The position numbers and the translations under genes were made by a program. Shown here in pieces: positions 34,575 through 43,027 of a stretch of 64,000 nt of DNA. The stretch is taken from positions 100,690 to 164,689 of the forward strand of contig NZ_JAPDDT010000015.1 of assembly GCF_025950235.1 (NCBI RefSeq). Direction: 5' to 3'. The DNA comes from Luteolibacter arcticus. GTDB taxonomy: Bacteria; Verrucomicrobiota; Verrucomicrobiia; Verrucomicrobiales; Akkermansiaceae. Within the stretch, counting starts at the first letter, position 1; the number at the start of each line of letters is the position of its first letter. The notes under the pieces were generated by a model. It had not been told where the DNA came from. It ran no database searches and was given only the letters and a program-made list of their open reading frames with translations.

Positions 34575-35345
34575 GTGCTTTTCCCGATCAGCGACGACGA
34601 CCGCCACCTGATGCATCCGGCGTGGGTGACCATCGGGCTCGTGGTGGCGAATGTGGTAATGTATCTCTGGCAGATCACTCATCCTGGCTTCGATCTCGGC
34701 TGGAGCGTGATTCCTGCGGAGATCACCCGAGGCATGGACTTCGACCAGCAGGTGATCGTCCAGATCGGACACGAGTATGTCAGGTTTCCTCAAGCTCCCG
34801 GGCCCTCGCCGATCTTCCTGACGATCTTTTCCTCCATGTTCATGCATGGCGGCTTGATGCATCTCGGCGGGAATCTGCTCTACCTGTGGATCTTCGGCGA
34901 CAACGTGGAGCACCGCTTCGGGGCGCTGAAGTTCCTCGCCTTCTATCTGGTCAGCGGGATCGTCGCGACCTTCGCCCAGATCGCGATGAATCCGGATGGA
35001 TTGATCCCGAACCTTGGGGCTTCTGGCGCGATCTCCGGCGTGCTCGGAGCCTATCTGGTGCTGTTTCCCCGCAACCGGGTGAATGCGGTTTTCTTCTTCA
35101 GCATCATCTCCGTGCCCGCCATCGTCGTGCTCGGCATGTGGGGAGTGATGCAATTCATCCAAGGGGCCGGTTCATTCTCCGCCGCTGCCCAGAACACCGG
35201 TGGCGTGGCTTACGCGGCGCACATCGGGGGCTTCATCGCGGGCGTGGTGATGGGATTGATCTCGCGGGTGACGATGAAGACCGAGCCGGAGTCGGTATTC
35301 CGGCGAATCTATCAGGAGGACTCGAAGGTGCGGCGGTATTGGTGA
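34575..35345 (+). CDS. rhomboid-family intramembrane serine protease
   Basis: 256 residues from GTG 34575. Six or seven helices. The catalytic Ser150 lies in GASGAISG, His216 in YAAHIGGF, and the HGGLMHLGGN loop (91-100) supplies the oxyanion-side His and Asn. The luminal L1 loop (about 36-78) is long, as in the common bacterial type. It cleaves membrane proteins inside the bilayer; the substrate is unknown. No ATG start with a good ribosome-binding site exists; Met13 is the alternative start. Confidence 0.9.
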   Translation: MLFPISDDDRHLMHPAWVTIGLVVANVVMYLWQITHPGFDLGWSVIPAEITRGMDFDQQVIVQIGHEYVRFPQAPGPSPIFLTIFSSMFMHGGLMHLGGNLLYLWIFGDNVEHRFGALKFLAFYLVSGIVATFAQIAMNPDGLIPNLGASGAISGVLGAYLVLFPRNRVNAVFFFSIISVPAIVVLGMWGVMQFIQGAGSFSAAAQNTGGVAYAAHIGGFIAGVVMGLISRVTMKTEPESVFRRIYQEDSKVRRYW

Positions 35346-35374
35346 GAGTGGTCGCTTTTCATGAAAGCCGAAGG

Positions 35375-35587
35375 CCCTTGGACTGCTGCGGTCCTCCGCA
35401 GCTTTCGAGTGAAGGGTGAGGGGCGCTTTTTTGTAGGAACGAAGCTGCCTTCCGGGATCGCTGCAGCGGGCGGGAATGGACGGCCGTTTGATCGGGATGA
35501 GGCGGGCTTGTGGGATCGCTGAATTTCACAGGAGCAACCGGCCGAGGCGTGCATTCGAGAGCTGCGGATGACCGCAGCAGTCCGAGG
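35375..35587. repeat. 213-bp palindromic, MITE-like element
   Basis: The 37-bp arms (35375-35411 and 35551-35587) are inverted copies with about four mismatches; the core is ggactgctgcggtc. The central 139 bp has no coding signal. It lies between the convergent rhomboid and vsr genes. No target-site duplication is evident. The element at 5435-5572 looks related in layout (ggagtgcgg arms). Confidence 0.7.
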
Positions 35588-35633
35588 GCGGCTGCGCCGC
35601 GGTCATGTGGCGGTGCGCCATGAACGGACGAAA

Positions 35634-36098
35634 TCACTCCTCCGCTACCTTCAGCGACGCGACCCGCGACTTACCCTCGATCAGCACGGGCAGGCGCTCC
35701 TCCAGCCATGCCCGCGCGCCCTTGGTTTTCACGGCACATGCCCACAGGGTGACGACGTGCCAGCCGAGCTGGTGCAGTTCGTTTTCGACGCGGGTGTCGC
35801 GGGCCTGGTTGCCGGCGATCTTGGCGATCCACCAGTCGCGCCGGGTATTCGGCATCTTGAAGTCGGAGCAGTGTTCGTGGCCGTGCCAGAAGCAGCCGTG
35901 GACGAAGATGACCACGCGGTGTTTGGGCAGCACGAGGTCAGGCCTGCCCGGGAGGCGCTTGTTGTGCGGTCCGGCCACGGTGAAACGGTAGCCTAGCCGG
36001 TGGACGAGCGAGCGCACCAGCAGCTCCGGTTTGGTATTGCTGCCGCGGATCCGCGACATCACCTCGGAGCGCTTTTCCGCGGACCAAATATCGGCCAT
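35634..36098 (-). CDS. vsr: very short patch repair endonuclease (Vsr)
   Basis: 154 residues, typical length. MSRIRGSNTKPELLVRSLVH is the family's N-terminal block. The catalytic Asp54 lies in GRPDLVLP, followed by the zinc and active-site residues in FVHGCFWHGHEHC (65-77). It nicks at T:G mismatches produced by deamination of 5-methylcytosine. Its usual partner, a Dcm-like cytosine methyltransferase, is not adjacent. It is flanked by a palindromic element, consistent with a defence or repair cassette fragment. Confidence 0.93.
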   Translation of the reverse strand: MADIWSAEKRSEVMSRIRGSNTKPELLVRSLVHRLGYRFTVAGPHNKRLPGRPDLVLPKHRVVIFVHGCFWHGHEHCSDFKMPNTRRDWWIAKIAGNQARDTRVENELHQLGWHVVTLWACAVKTKGARAWLEERLPVLIEGKSRVASLKVAEE

Positions 36099-36199
36099 GA
36101 GGGAAATAGCGCGGAGGTTTCTGCCTGGTGCAAGCGGATAGACGGGAATCGACTCGCGGCGTCGCTTCTCCCAGATTCACTACACCGCCCCGCCACGCC

Positions 36200-36850
36200 A
36201 TGCACCTCCTCAACCGCCGCCGCCTTCTGAAGAACTTCACCCTCGGGGCCGCCGGCCTGTGGGTGCCCGGTGCCCTTGCCGAGGCGCTGCTGCTCACGCC
36301 GAAGCAGACCGAGGGTCCGTTTTACCCTGTCGATCTGCCGCTGGACACGGACAATGACTTGATCGTCCTAAACGACGGCCTTACCCCGGCGCTCGGCGAG
36401 ATCACCCACCTCACGGGTAAGGTCACCGATGCCAAGGGCGAGCCGATCCGCAACGCGATGGTCGAGATCTGGCAGGTCGATCATCACGGCGTCTATCTCC
36501 ACAAAGGCAGCGATAGCTCCGACAAGCGCGACAAGAATTTCCAAGGCTTCGGTCGCTTCCTGACCGGCTCCACTGGGGAGTATTATTTCCGTACGATCAA
36601 GCCCGTGAAGTATCCGGGGCGCACGCCGCACATCCATGTCGCGGTGAAAATGAAGGGCCGCGAGAAGTGGACGACCCAGTGTTACATCAAGGGCGAGAAA
36701 CAGAACGATACGGACGGGGTGCTGCGTGGCATCAAGGATGAGAAGCAGCGCGCGTCGGTGATTGTGGATTTCCTGCCCTTGCCCGGGGTGAAGACGGGTG
36801 AGCTGGCGGCGCGGTTTGATATCGTGATGGGTTTCACGCCGGCGGCGTGA
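36200..36850 (+). CDS. exported intradiol dioxygenase-like protein
   Basis: 216 residues from ATG 36200. A twin-arginine-type leader (NRRRLLKNFTLGAAGLWVPG) precedes TPKQTEGPFYP, the signature of protocatechuate/catechol intradiol dioxygenases. VEIWQVDHHGVY and EYYFRTIKPVKYPGRTPHIH hold the Tyr and His iron ligands. These enzymes open catechol rings between the hydroxyls with non-heme Fe(III). The exported form is common in environmental bacteria; its true substrate is uncertain. Confidence 0.85.
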   Translation: MHLLNRRRLLKNFTLGAAGLWVPGALAEALLLTPKQTEGPFYPVDLPLDTDNDLIVLNDGLTPALGEITHLTGKVTDAKGEPIRNAMVEIWQVDHHGVYLHKGSDSSDKRDKNFQGFGRFLTGSTGEYYFRTIKPVKYPGRTPHIHVAVKMKGREKWTTQCYIKGEKQNDTDGVLRGIKDEKQRASVIVDFLPLPGVKTGELAARFDIVMGFTPAA

Positions 36851-37121
36851 CTCGTCGATCCCGGAGGGATCATAGCGAGTAGCCTGTGGTCGACGCCGCG
36901 CTGCGGCAAAAACCACCGGACTAGTGAAACACGAAAGGAATCCCGGAGGGGATTCCAGCCGGGCAAGGAGCACACCGCGGTTTCTGATTGGCATCGATCC
37001 ACGTCCGTCATTCCTGCCCTGCTAGCACCCCATCCGGGGTGCCTTTCCATCGACGCGCAACCGGGGGTGGCGCTGCGCTTACCCCCGGCTACTTGCTGCG
37101 TCCCCTCCGGGGACCGGCGAC
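36851..37121. repeat. hairpin-rich dispersed repeat cluster
   Basis: Several small perfect hairpins: gatcccggagggatc (about 36856), gccgcgctgcggc, gaatcccggaggggattc (about 36939), caccccatccggggtg (about 37027), and tcccctccgggga (about 37101). No open reading frame. It lies between the convergent dioxygenase-like and stomatin-like genes and resembles the cluster at 40308. Confidence 0.6.
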
Positions 37122-38126
37122 TTACCGCAGCGGCGGCGGAGCCATCACGGAGCCTTGGCCTCCACTACCGCGGCTGGTATCCAGGATCTTCGCCAGCGCG
37201 GCGACGGTGCCGCCGATGTCGCTCAGGTTCTGCGGCAGGATCAAGGTGTTGGTTTCCTTGGCGAGGTTGCCGAACTGGATCACGTACTGCTCCGCGATCC
37301 GCAGGTTCACGGCGTCCTTACCGCCGGGCTCCTGGATGGCTTTGGCGATGCGGATGATCCCTTCGGCGGTGGCGTTGGCGAGCAACTCGATCTCGCGGGC
37401 CTTGCCCTCGGCTTCGTTGATCTGGCTGAGCTTCTTCGCCTCGGACTGTTTGATGACCTCCTGCTTCTGGCCTTCGGCCACGTTGATCTGGGATTCCCGC
37501 TGGCCTTCGGAAAGGGCAATCTGGGCGCGACGCTCGCGTTCGGCGCGCATCTGCTTTTCGAGCGCGTCCTGCACCGATTGCGGCGGCTTGATGTTGGCGA
37601 TCTCGTAGCGAGTGATCTTGAGTCCCCATGGCTCGGAGGCCTTGTCGAGGGCCTGGATCACCGCGGCATTGATCGTGTCCCGCTCCTCGAAGGTCTTGTC
37701 GAGTTCCAGCTTGCCGATCTCCGAGCGCAGCGTGGTCTGCGCGAGCTGGCTGGCGGCGTAGTAGTAATTCTCGATGCCATACGACGCGAGCTTCGGGTCG
37801 AGCACCTGCATGTAGAGCAGGCCATCGATCTCGATGGCGATGTTGTCCTTGGTGATGCAGAACTGCGGCGGCACGTCCATCGCCACTTCCTTCAGCGAGT
37901 GCTTGTAGGCGACCCGGTCGAGGATCGGGATGGTGATGTGAAAGCCAGCCTCAAGGGTCTTGTGATACTTGCCGAGGCGCTCGACCACGTAGGCTTGCCG
38001 TTGGGGCACCACACGCGCAGTCTTCAGAAGCGCGACCACGATCAGCACGACCAGGCCGACGATGAGCAGCTTGCCGAAATCGCTGCCGCTGACGGCGAGC
38101 AGGTTGAATGCGAGCGGAGTAATCAT
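37122..38126 (-). CDS. SPFH/Band 7 (stomatin/QmcA-like) membrane protein
   Basis: 334 residues from ATG 38126. One N-terminal helix (FGKLLIVGLVVLIVVALLKT), then the SPFH domain (about 35-190: QAYVVERLGKYHKTLEAGFH, PPQFCITKDNIAIEIDGLLY). A long Ala/Glu-rich coiled coil follows (about 190-280, ERERRAQIALSEGQRESQIN). Such proteins form large ring assemblies in membrane microdomains and modulate proteases. The NfeD-like gene lies 26 bp upstream, its usual partner. Confidence 0.92.
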   Translation of the reverse strand: MITPLAFNLLAVSGSDFGKLLIVGLVVLIVVALLKTARVVPQRQAYVVERLGKYHKTLEAGFHITIPILDRVAYKHSLKEVAMDVPPQFCITKDNIAIEIDGLLYMQVLDPKLASYGIENYYYAASQLAQTTLRSEIGKLELDKTFEERDTINAAVIQALDKASEPWGLKITRYEIANIKPPQSVQDALEKQMRAERERRAQIALSEGQRESQINVAEGQKQEVIKQSEAKKLSQINEAEGKAREIELLANATAEGIIRIAKAIQEPGGKDAVNLRIAEQYVIQFGNLAKETNTLILPQNLSDIGGTVAALAKILDTSRGSGGQGSVMAPPPLR

Positions 38127-38152
38127 GAGTGGGTGGGGAAATGAAATCAGGC

Positions 38153-38599
38153 TCAGTGCCGGGGACGGACGTGGAAGGTGAGGCCTTGGCGGCGTTCGAT
38201 GATGACGGTTTCGCCAGCGGCGACCGGGGTGTCGGAGCGCGCATTCCAATTGGTGCCCTTGATCTCGACGAGTCCGTCTTCGCCGCGGCCGGGCAGGGCG
38301 GTGATCACACGGGCCTCGCGACCGGTGTAGTCGTCATCAACCGAGCCCCCGGCATTCGCCGAGTGACCGACGAACCACTTCTTCACGAAGCGGCGAAGGC
38401 CAAACAGCAGCACCACCGAGGTGACGGCGAACATTGCGGCCTGCGAGCCGAGGTCAGGCGTCCAGCCGAAGAAGGTGGTGATCGCGGTGAAGATCGCACC
38501 CACGCCGAAGAAGACGATGATCACGCCCGGCGCGAAGAATTCCGCGAGGATCAAAATAACACCGGCGATCAGCCAGAGGATTTCCGGGTCAATGGGCAT
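38153..38599 (-). CDS. NfeD-like membrane protein
   Basis: 148 residues. About four hydrophobic segments (1-80: ILWLIAGVILILAEFFAPG, VIIVFFGVGAIFTAITTFFG) are followed by a C-terminal OB-fold (EARVITALPGRGEDGLVEIKGTNW-type strand pattern). This is the short NfeD class, which is nearly always paired with stomatin-like genes, as here. The pair is thought to organise membrane domains and quality control. Probably co-transcribed with the gene at 37122. Confidence 0.9.
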   Translation of the reverse strand: MPIDPEILWLIAGVILILAEFFAPGVIIVFFGVGAIFTAITTFFGWTPDLGSQAAMFAVTSVVLLFGLRRFVKKWFVGHSANAGGSVDDDYTGREARVITALPGRGEDGLVEIKGTNWNARSDTPVAAGETVIIERRQGLTFHVRPRH

Positions 38600-38750
38600 G
38601 CGAGTGCAGTGTGGGCTTTCGAGGCACTTCTAACACGGGACGGCGCTCTTCCGAATTACAATCTCGCTCGAAGGCTGTAGGTTCCCGCCCCGGAAAACTT
38701 GGCGCACATGGTGTCTTGGCGGTTCCCGGTTCTTCTCCCACGCTCCGCCC

Positions 38751-40307
38751 GTGACCACTTGGGAAACCGCCTGTTCCATCATTGAAAGCTGCCTCGCCCG
38801 CGGCGTCCGCGAGTTCGTCGTCTGCGCCGGGGCGCGGAATGCGGCGCTGGTGGATTTGCTGGCCCGTGCCGAAGCGGCTGGCTTGGCTCGTGTGTGGAGG
38901 CACTTTGAGGAGAGGAGCGCCGGCTTTTTCGCGCTTGGGCGCACTATGGCGACCGGGGAGGCTTGCGCGGTGGTCACCACAAGTGGCACCGCGGTCGCGG
39001 AACTGTTGCCTGCGGTGATTGAGGCTTTTTACCAGGGTCGCCCGTTGCTTGCGCTGACGGCGGATCGGCCTGAGCGTTTTCGTGGGACGGGGGCGCCGCA
39101 GGCGATTTCCCAGCCCGGGATCTTCGGTGAGCATGCTGGCAGCGGGGACCTTGCGGAGTGGAATCATCGCGGGCCGTGGCACTGGAATGTCGAGCTGGAG
39201 GAAGACTTCCAGCCCGGCGATTGGACGCCGCCGGAAATCCCCGAAAGCTTCCGCCCGCCGCTTCCGAACTACTCGGTGGCGGTGCTTGCGCGCTGGCTGC
39301 GGGAGGATCTCTACCGCGGTCTGGTCGTGATGATCGGCGATCTCGAGCCAGAGGATCACGAAGCGGTTTTCCACTTCTGCCTGGACCTCGGTGCGCCGGT
39401 CGCGGCAGAGGCCACCAGTGGCTTGCGCGAGGCGCTTGGCGCACTCGCGTTGCCGGATCCCGACCGGATGTTGAAGGAGCACCCGCCGGGGAAAATCCTG
39501 CGACTGGGCGGCGTGCCGAGCGGTCGCTTCTGGCGTGATCTGGAAGAGCTTCCTGAAACCGAGATCTGGAACATCTCCCGCACCGGCTTTCCCGGGCTGG
39601 CCCGGAAGTGCGAGACTATCACCTCGCCGGTGGCCCGCGTGATCAAGGGGCTGGGCGATGTCGAAGGGGCGGGCGATGCGCTCGACTACTTCCGTCGTAC
39701 TTCGCGTCGTGGCGCGGAGATCGATGATTTGTTAGAAGCCTATCCGGAGAGCGAGCCCGGCTTGCTGCGCGTGCTTTCCGCCTATGCCTCGACCGGCTCG
39801 TCGCTCTACCTCGGCAACAGCTTGCCGATCCGGGAGTGGAATCTTTTTGCCCAGCGCGACAAGCCGGTCACCGATGTCCGTGCCAACCGTGGGGCCAATG
39901 GTATCGATGGACAGCTTTCCACCTGGCTCGGCTGGACGGCCGACGTGGAGGACTCGTGGTGCCTCGTCGGCGACCTGACCGCGCTTTACGATCTCGCCGC
40001 GCCGGCATGGCTCGGGCAGATCGAGACCAAGGGCCGGGTGTTCGTGGTCATCAACAACGGCGGGGGCCAGATCTTTTCCCGGCTGCCGCGGCTGGAGGCG
40101 ATGAGCGACCGGGCGAAGGAGCTGATGCTGAACCCGCACGATGTCCGCCTCGATGGCTGGGCCGCGATGTGGGGGATGCGCTACTTGAAGATCACCAATG
40201 AGGATGGCTTCGATGCGCTGGAGCCGGGCGAGGTGCCGTTGTTGGTGGAAGTGATTCCGGATGCGGAGGAGACGAAGGCGTTCTGGAAGGCTTGGGACGC
40301 GCTCTAA
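38751..40307 (+). CDS. menD: SEPHCHC synthase MenD
   Basis: 518 residues from GTG 38751. A TPP enzyme with the MenD opening CAGARNAALVDLLARAEA, RSAGFFALGRTMATGEACAV, and TSGTAVAELLPAVIEAFYQG, then ALTADRP. The C-terminal Pyr/PP domain ends with CLVGDLTALYDL and VINNGGGQIF, the TPP-binding motif. It joins isochorismate and 2-oxoglutarate in menaquinone synthesis. No other men gene adjoins. The catalytic Glu of the SEGSR-type loop appears within FEERSAGFF. Confidence 0.94.
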   Translation: MTTWETACSIIESCLARGVREFVVCAGARNAALVDLLARAEAAGLARVWRHFEERSAGFFALGRTMATGEACAVVTTSGTAVAELLPAVIEAFYQGRPLLALTADRPERFRGTGAPQAISQPGIFGEHAGSGDLAEWNHRGPWHWNVELEEDFQPGDWTPPEIPESFRPPLPNYSVAVLARWLREDLYRGLVVMIGDLEPEDHEAVFHFCLDLGAPVAAEATSGLREALGALALPDPDRMLKEHPPGKILRLGGVPSGRFWRDLEELPETEIWNISRTGFPGLARKCETITSPVARVIKGLGDVEGAGDALDYFRRTSRRGAEIDDLLEAYPESEPGLLRVLSAYASTGSSLYLGNSLPIREWNLFAQRDKPVTDVRANRGANGIDGQLSTWLGWTADVEDSWCLVGDLTALYDLAAPAWLGQIETKGRVFVVINNGGGQIFSRLPRLEAMSDRAKELMLNPHDVRLDGWAAMWGMRYLKITNEDGFDALEPGEVPLLVEVIPDAEETKAFWKAWDAL

Positions 40308-40489
40308 CAAAGAGCGGACGGTTTAAAGCTAGTTCGACCTGCGCCCGTATTGTCCCCCTTCAGGGGGCCTTTGCCTGCTCCGGAATTCCCAGGGCTGCTC
40401 CCACTTCGCGGGATTGCCCTAGGCTAAGGAATGTTGCCCCGTTGGGGCATGAAGAACAGGCCTGTGGCCGAAGGCTACATCACCCTTGC
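40308..40489. repeat. hairpin-rich dispersed repeat cluster
   Basis: cccccttcaggggg (about 40355), tcccacttcgcggga (about 40399), and tgccccgttggggca (about 40435) form successive hairpins. No gene. The last part may also act as the 3' region of both menD and the convergent GreA-like gene. Confidence 0.6.
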
Positions 40490-40948
40490 CTACATCACCT
40501 CGCTGATGAACAGCGGCGGGTCATCGAGCGAATCGCCCATGCGCAGGCCGAGCAGCTTTTGATAGAGCGCGCTGGCCGGGGTGAGGAGAGTGATTTCCCG
40601 GCCCTCCCAATCGAGCGCGAGGCCTCCGGCGGCGGGGGCGAGGAGGAACCACTGGCTTTCGCCATCGAGATCGACCTCGACCAAAGCCCCCGCTTCGATC
40701 GAATCTTCGGCGTCGAATTCCGGCCACTCCAGCACCTCGAATGCGGCGACGTCGCGCGCGAGATCCTCGACCTGCTTGGCCTGCCCGGCGGCGAGGTAGG
40801 ACTCCTCCAAACTACGAGTGTCGTACTTGCTCTCCGCCTTGCTGCCGGGGTCGGTGGCGGCGGCGTGGGTGTCGCGGGCGGCGCGGCTCAGGCGGTCGAA
40901 GCGCGAGCGGAGCTCGGCGCGCAGGGCATCCAGGAGTCGGTCTTTCAT
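40490..40948 (-). CDS. GreA/GreB C-terminal-like protein
   Basis: 152 residues from ATG 40948. An N-terminal helical pair (DRLLDALRAELRSRFDRLSR, LEESYLAAGQAKQVEDLARD) is followed by a beta-rich half (VEVDLDGESQWFLLAPAAGG, ITLLTPASALYQKLLGLRMG) that matches the C-terminal fold of GreA-type transcript cleavage factors. It may bind RNA polymerase or be an offshoot with another role; the acidic tip residues of true Gre factors cannot be identified. It is divergent from the Spx-like gene at 41000. Confidence 0.65.
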   Translation of the reverse strand: MKDRLLDALRAELRSRFDRLSRAARDTHAAATDPGSKAESKYDTRSLEESYLAAGQAKQVEDLARDVAAFEVLEWPEFDAEDSIEAGALVEVDLDGESQWFLLAPAAGGLALDWEGREITLLTPASALYQKLLGLRMGDSLDDPPLFISEVM

Positions 40949-40999
40949 CGGGCGGGTGAGCAGCCTTGCGCGGACGGGGCGGCGAGGCAAGATCGCGGC

Positions 41000-41353
41000 A
41001 TGTTGACCGTGTATGCCTACCAGGGCTGCGATACCTGCCGGAAGGCGCTCAAGTGGCTGAAGGAGCAGGGGATTTCCCACGAGGTGAGAGCGATCCGCGA
41101 GACGCCGCCGTCCGTCGCGGAGCTGAAAACCGCCGCGAAGGCCTTTGGTGGCGAGTTGCGGCCGCTGTTCAACACCGCCGGCGGGGATTACCGCGAGCTG
41201 GGTTTGAAGGACAAGCTGCCGACGATGAGCGAGGCCGAAGCGGTCGCGCTGCTCTCGAAGAACGGCAATCTGGTGAAGCGGCCTTTCGTTATCGGCGGGG
41301 GCGTCGTGCTCGCCGGATTCAAGGAGGAGGAGTGGCGGCAGACGCTGGCTTGA
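41000..41353 (+). CDS. Spx/ArsC-family thioredoxin-fold protein
   Basis: 117 residues from ATG 41000, with gcgagg about 12 bases upstream. The CDTC pair (Cys10 and Cys13) near the N-terminus, KALKWLKEQGI, and LVKRPFVIGGGVVLAGF are the signature of the ArsC/Spx/YffB group. The GDYRELGLKDKLP block fits YffB-like members. It might be a glutathione- or thioredoxin-linked reductase; a role in arsenate reduction is not shown. The CBS gene follows 32 bp later. Confidence 0.88.
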   Translation: MLTVYAYQGCDTCRKALKWLKEQGISHEVRAIRETPPSVAELKTAAKAFGGELRPLFNTAGGDYRELGLKDKLPTMSEAEAVALLSKNGNLVKRPFVIGGGVVLAGFKEEEWRQTLA

Positions 41354-41385
41354 CCCTTTCGCGGCGGTGGCGTTAGGGTCTCAGG

Positions 41386-41829
41386 ATGGAAAACCCTCTG
41401 TCAGACGTGCTGCGGCACAAGGGGAGCCGTGTCAGCCATGTGGCACCCGAATGCACCGTTCAGGAGGCGGTGCGGCAAATGAACAGCGAGCGGGTCGGCG
41501 CCCTGCTCGTGATGTGCGACGATATCATTGTCGGGATCTTTACCGAGCGCGACCTGCTCCGCCGCGTGGTCGCCGAGGACCGCAGTCCGGCCGCCACCCG
41601 GGTCGGGGACGTCATGACTTCCGAGGTGGTCGTGGTGAAGCCGAACCGCACGGTGGGCGAGGCGATGCAGGTCGTGACCGAGAAGCGGGTCCGGCACCTG
41701 CCCGTGGTCGAGGACGGCCGCCTGCTTGGCATCATTTCCAGCGGCGACCTGACGCGCTGGACGGTGGCCGAGAAGGAAGGCCTGATTCACTCGCTGATGG
41801 ACTATATCCAAGGGACGTATCCTGCGTGA
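41386..41829 (+). CDS. twin CBS-domain protein
   Basis: 147 residues, made of two CBS domains (about 14-70 and 78-135): QEAVRQMNSERVGALLVMCD, GIFTERDLLRRVV, then GEAMQVVTEKRVRHLPVVED and GIISSGDLTRW. CBS pairs bind adenosine nucleotides and act as energy sensors. It is probably cytosolic and may be co-transcribed with the Spx-like gene. No attached enzymatic domain. Confidence 0.93.
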   Translation: MENPLSDVLRHKGSRVSHVAPECTVQEAVRQMNSERVGALLVMCDDIIVGIFTERDLLRRVVAEDRSPAATRVGDVMTSEVVVVKPNRTVGEAMQVVTEKRVRHLPVVEDGRLLGIISSGDLTRWTVAEKEGLIHSLMDYIQGTYPA

Positions 41830-41838
41830 CGGAGCGGG

Positions 41839-42885
41839 TCAGGGATCGATTTTCGCCTCGGCCTTACCCAGCACGGGATTTCCGCGAACGGTGCGGTCTT
41901 CAGGAAAGGCGATCTTGTCGGGTCCGGCGAAGTAGTCGGTGCTGACCCATTGGGCCCCGCTGGCGAAGGCCTTGTCGCGCATCGTGGCGGACGGCTTGTT
42001 GACGTTGGCGCGGGTGCGGACGAGGAAGCCGTCTTTCACGAGACCTTGGATCTCGTCGAACTGGCGGATGGGGTCATTGCACTTGAACCATGCCGCGGCG
42101 GGGTGGGTTTTGTCGGGCGCGCTGGCGAACATGAGGCGGCCTTCGAGGGAAGGATTGCCTTCCAGGTAGCGGCTGCGGATCGCGTCGGTATTGTCCAGGC
42201 AGAAGAGGAACTTGCCGCGCAGGGTGTCCACGTCTGGCCAGCCGTTTTTGAGCACGGCCTCGCGAAGGGTGGGGGAGCTGCCGCGGACGTCATCGGGCCG
42301 TAGCAGTCGGCCGGCGGGGATCACGGAAAGGATCTCTTTTTCCAAGGCTAACAGCCGTTCGCGGGTGAAGGTTTCCGGCTTGGTCGGCAGCGGTGGTTGC
42401 GGCTGGTCCTTGCACTCGATGAGGATCATCACCGACAGGTGGCGCGGGTGTTGGTCGGACCATGCGAGCATTTCTGCGAGACCGCCGGTCAGGAGGGGGG
42501 TGTTGCTCCAGCAATCGACATCGGGCACGTGCAGGACTTTCGTACCGGGCTTCTTGAGGAGGCCGGTGGGGTCGTGAGGGGGCAGCTTGGTGTCGCGGAG
42601 ACCGGCGAGTTTCAGGCCGAGCGGCTCGGCAAAGAGCCCGCCTTTTTCGTCCGAGAAGATATCGAGTTCGAACTGGCGCAGGCCGGCGTCGAGTTGGGCG
42701 GAGAGCGGCGGGTGCGAGTAATTCCATGCGTTGGCGTTCTTGTTGAAGGCCTTCAGCGTGCCGAGCAGTGCCTCGGGCGGGGCTAGGTGGTAGGAATTGT
42801 GGCTGCCCAGTGCCTGGATCTCGTTCAGCCGCGGTCCGGCCATGGCGAGGGTCGGGAGCAAGCAGGCGAGGAGGGAGAAGCGCAT
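41839..42885 (-). CDS. secreted Ca2+-dependent phosphoinositide phospholipase C-like protein
   Basis: 348 residues from ATG 42885; the frame is open far upstream (to 43434), but the signal peptide MRFSLLACLLPTLAMAG fixes the start. The hallmark LNEIQALGSHNSYHLAPPEA (about residues 20-39) has the catalytic His of the X-domain TIM barrel, and QFELDIFSDEKGGLF has the metal-binding acidic residues. These cleave phosphodiester bonds of phosphoinositides or related lipids. Divergent from the cytochrome gene at 43028. Confidence 0.87.
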   Translation of the reverse strand: MRFSLLACLLPTLAMAGPRLNEIQALGSHNSYHLAPPEALLGTLKAFNKNANAWNYSHPPLSAQLDAGLRQFELDIFSDEKGGLFAEPLGLKLAGLRDTKLPPHDPTGLLKKPGTKVLHVPDVDCWSNTPLLTGGLAEMLAWSDQHPRHLSVMILIECKDQPQPPLPTKPETFTRERLLALEKEILSVIPAGRLLRPDDVRGSSPTLREAVLKNGWPDVDTLRGKFLFCLDNTDAIRSRYLEGNPSLEGRLMFASAPDKTHPAAAWFKCNDPIRQFDEIQGLVKDGFLVRTRANVNKPSATMRDKAFASGAQWVSTDYFAGPDKIAFPEDRTVRGNPVLGKAEAKIDP

Positions 42886-43027
42886 GGACCTTCCGTTAGC
42901 GCGGGTGGGGGGAGGCCGCGAGGCGAAATCGGTTACGGTTTGGCGCACCGCACCGCCGAGTGAAATTTTGCATGCAAAAACCCGGCGATGACTTGCCGTA
43001 TCCCAGTGCGTTGTCATGCTGACCCGG

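Noticed and set aside
40292..40999. N-terminal extension of the Spx-like frame
   Set aside because: Antisense to the GreA-like gene; the CDTC domain starts cleanly at 41000.
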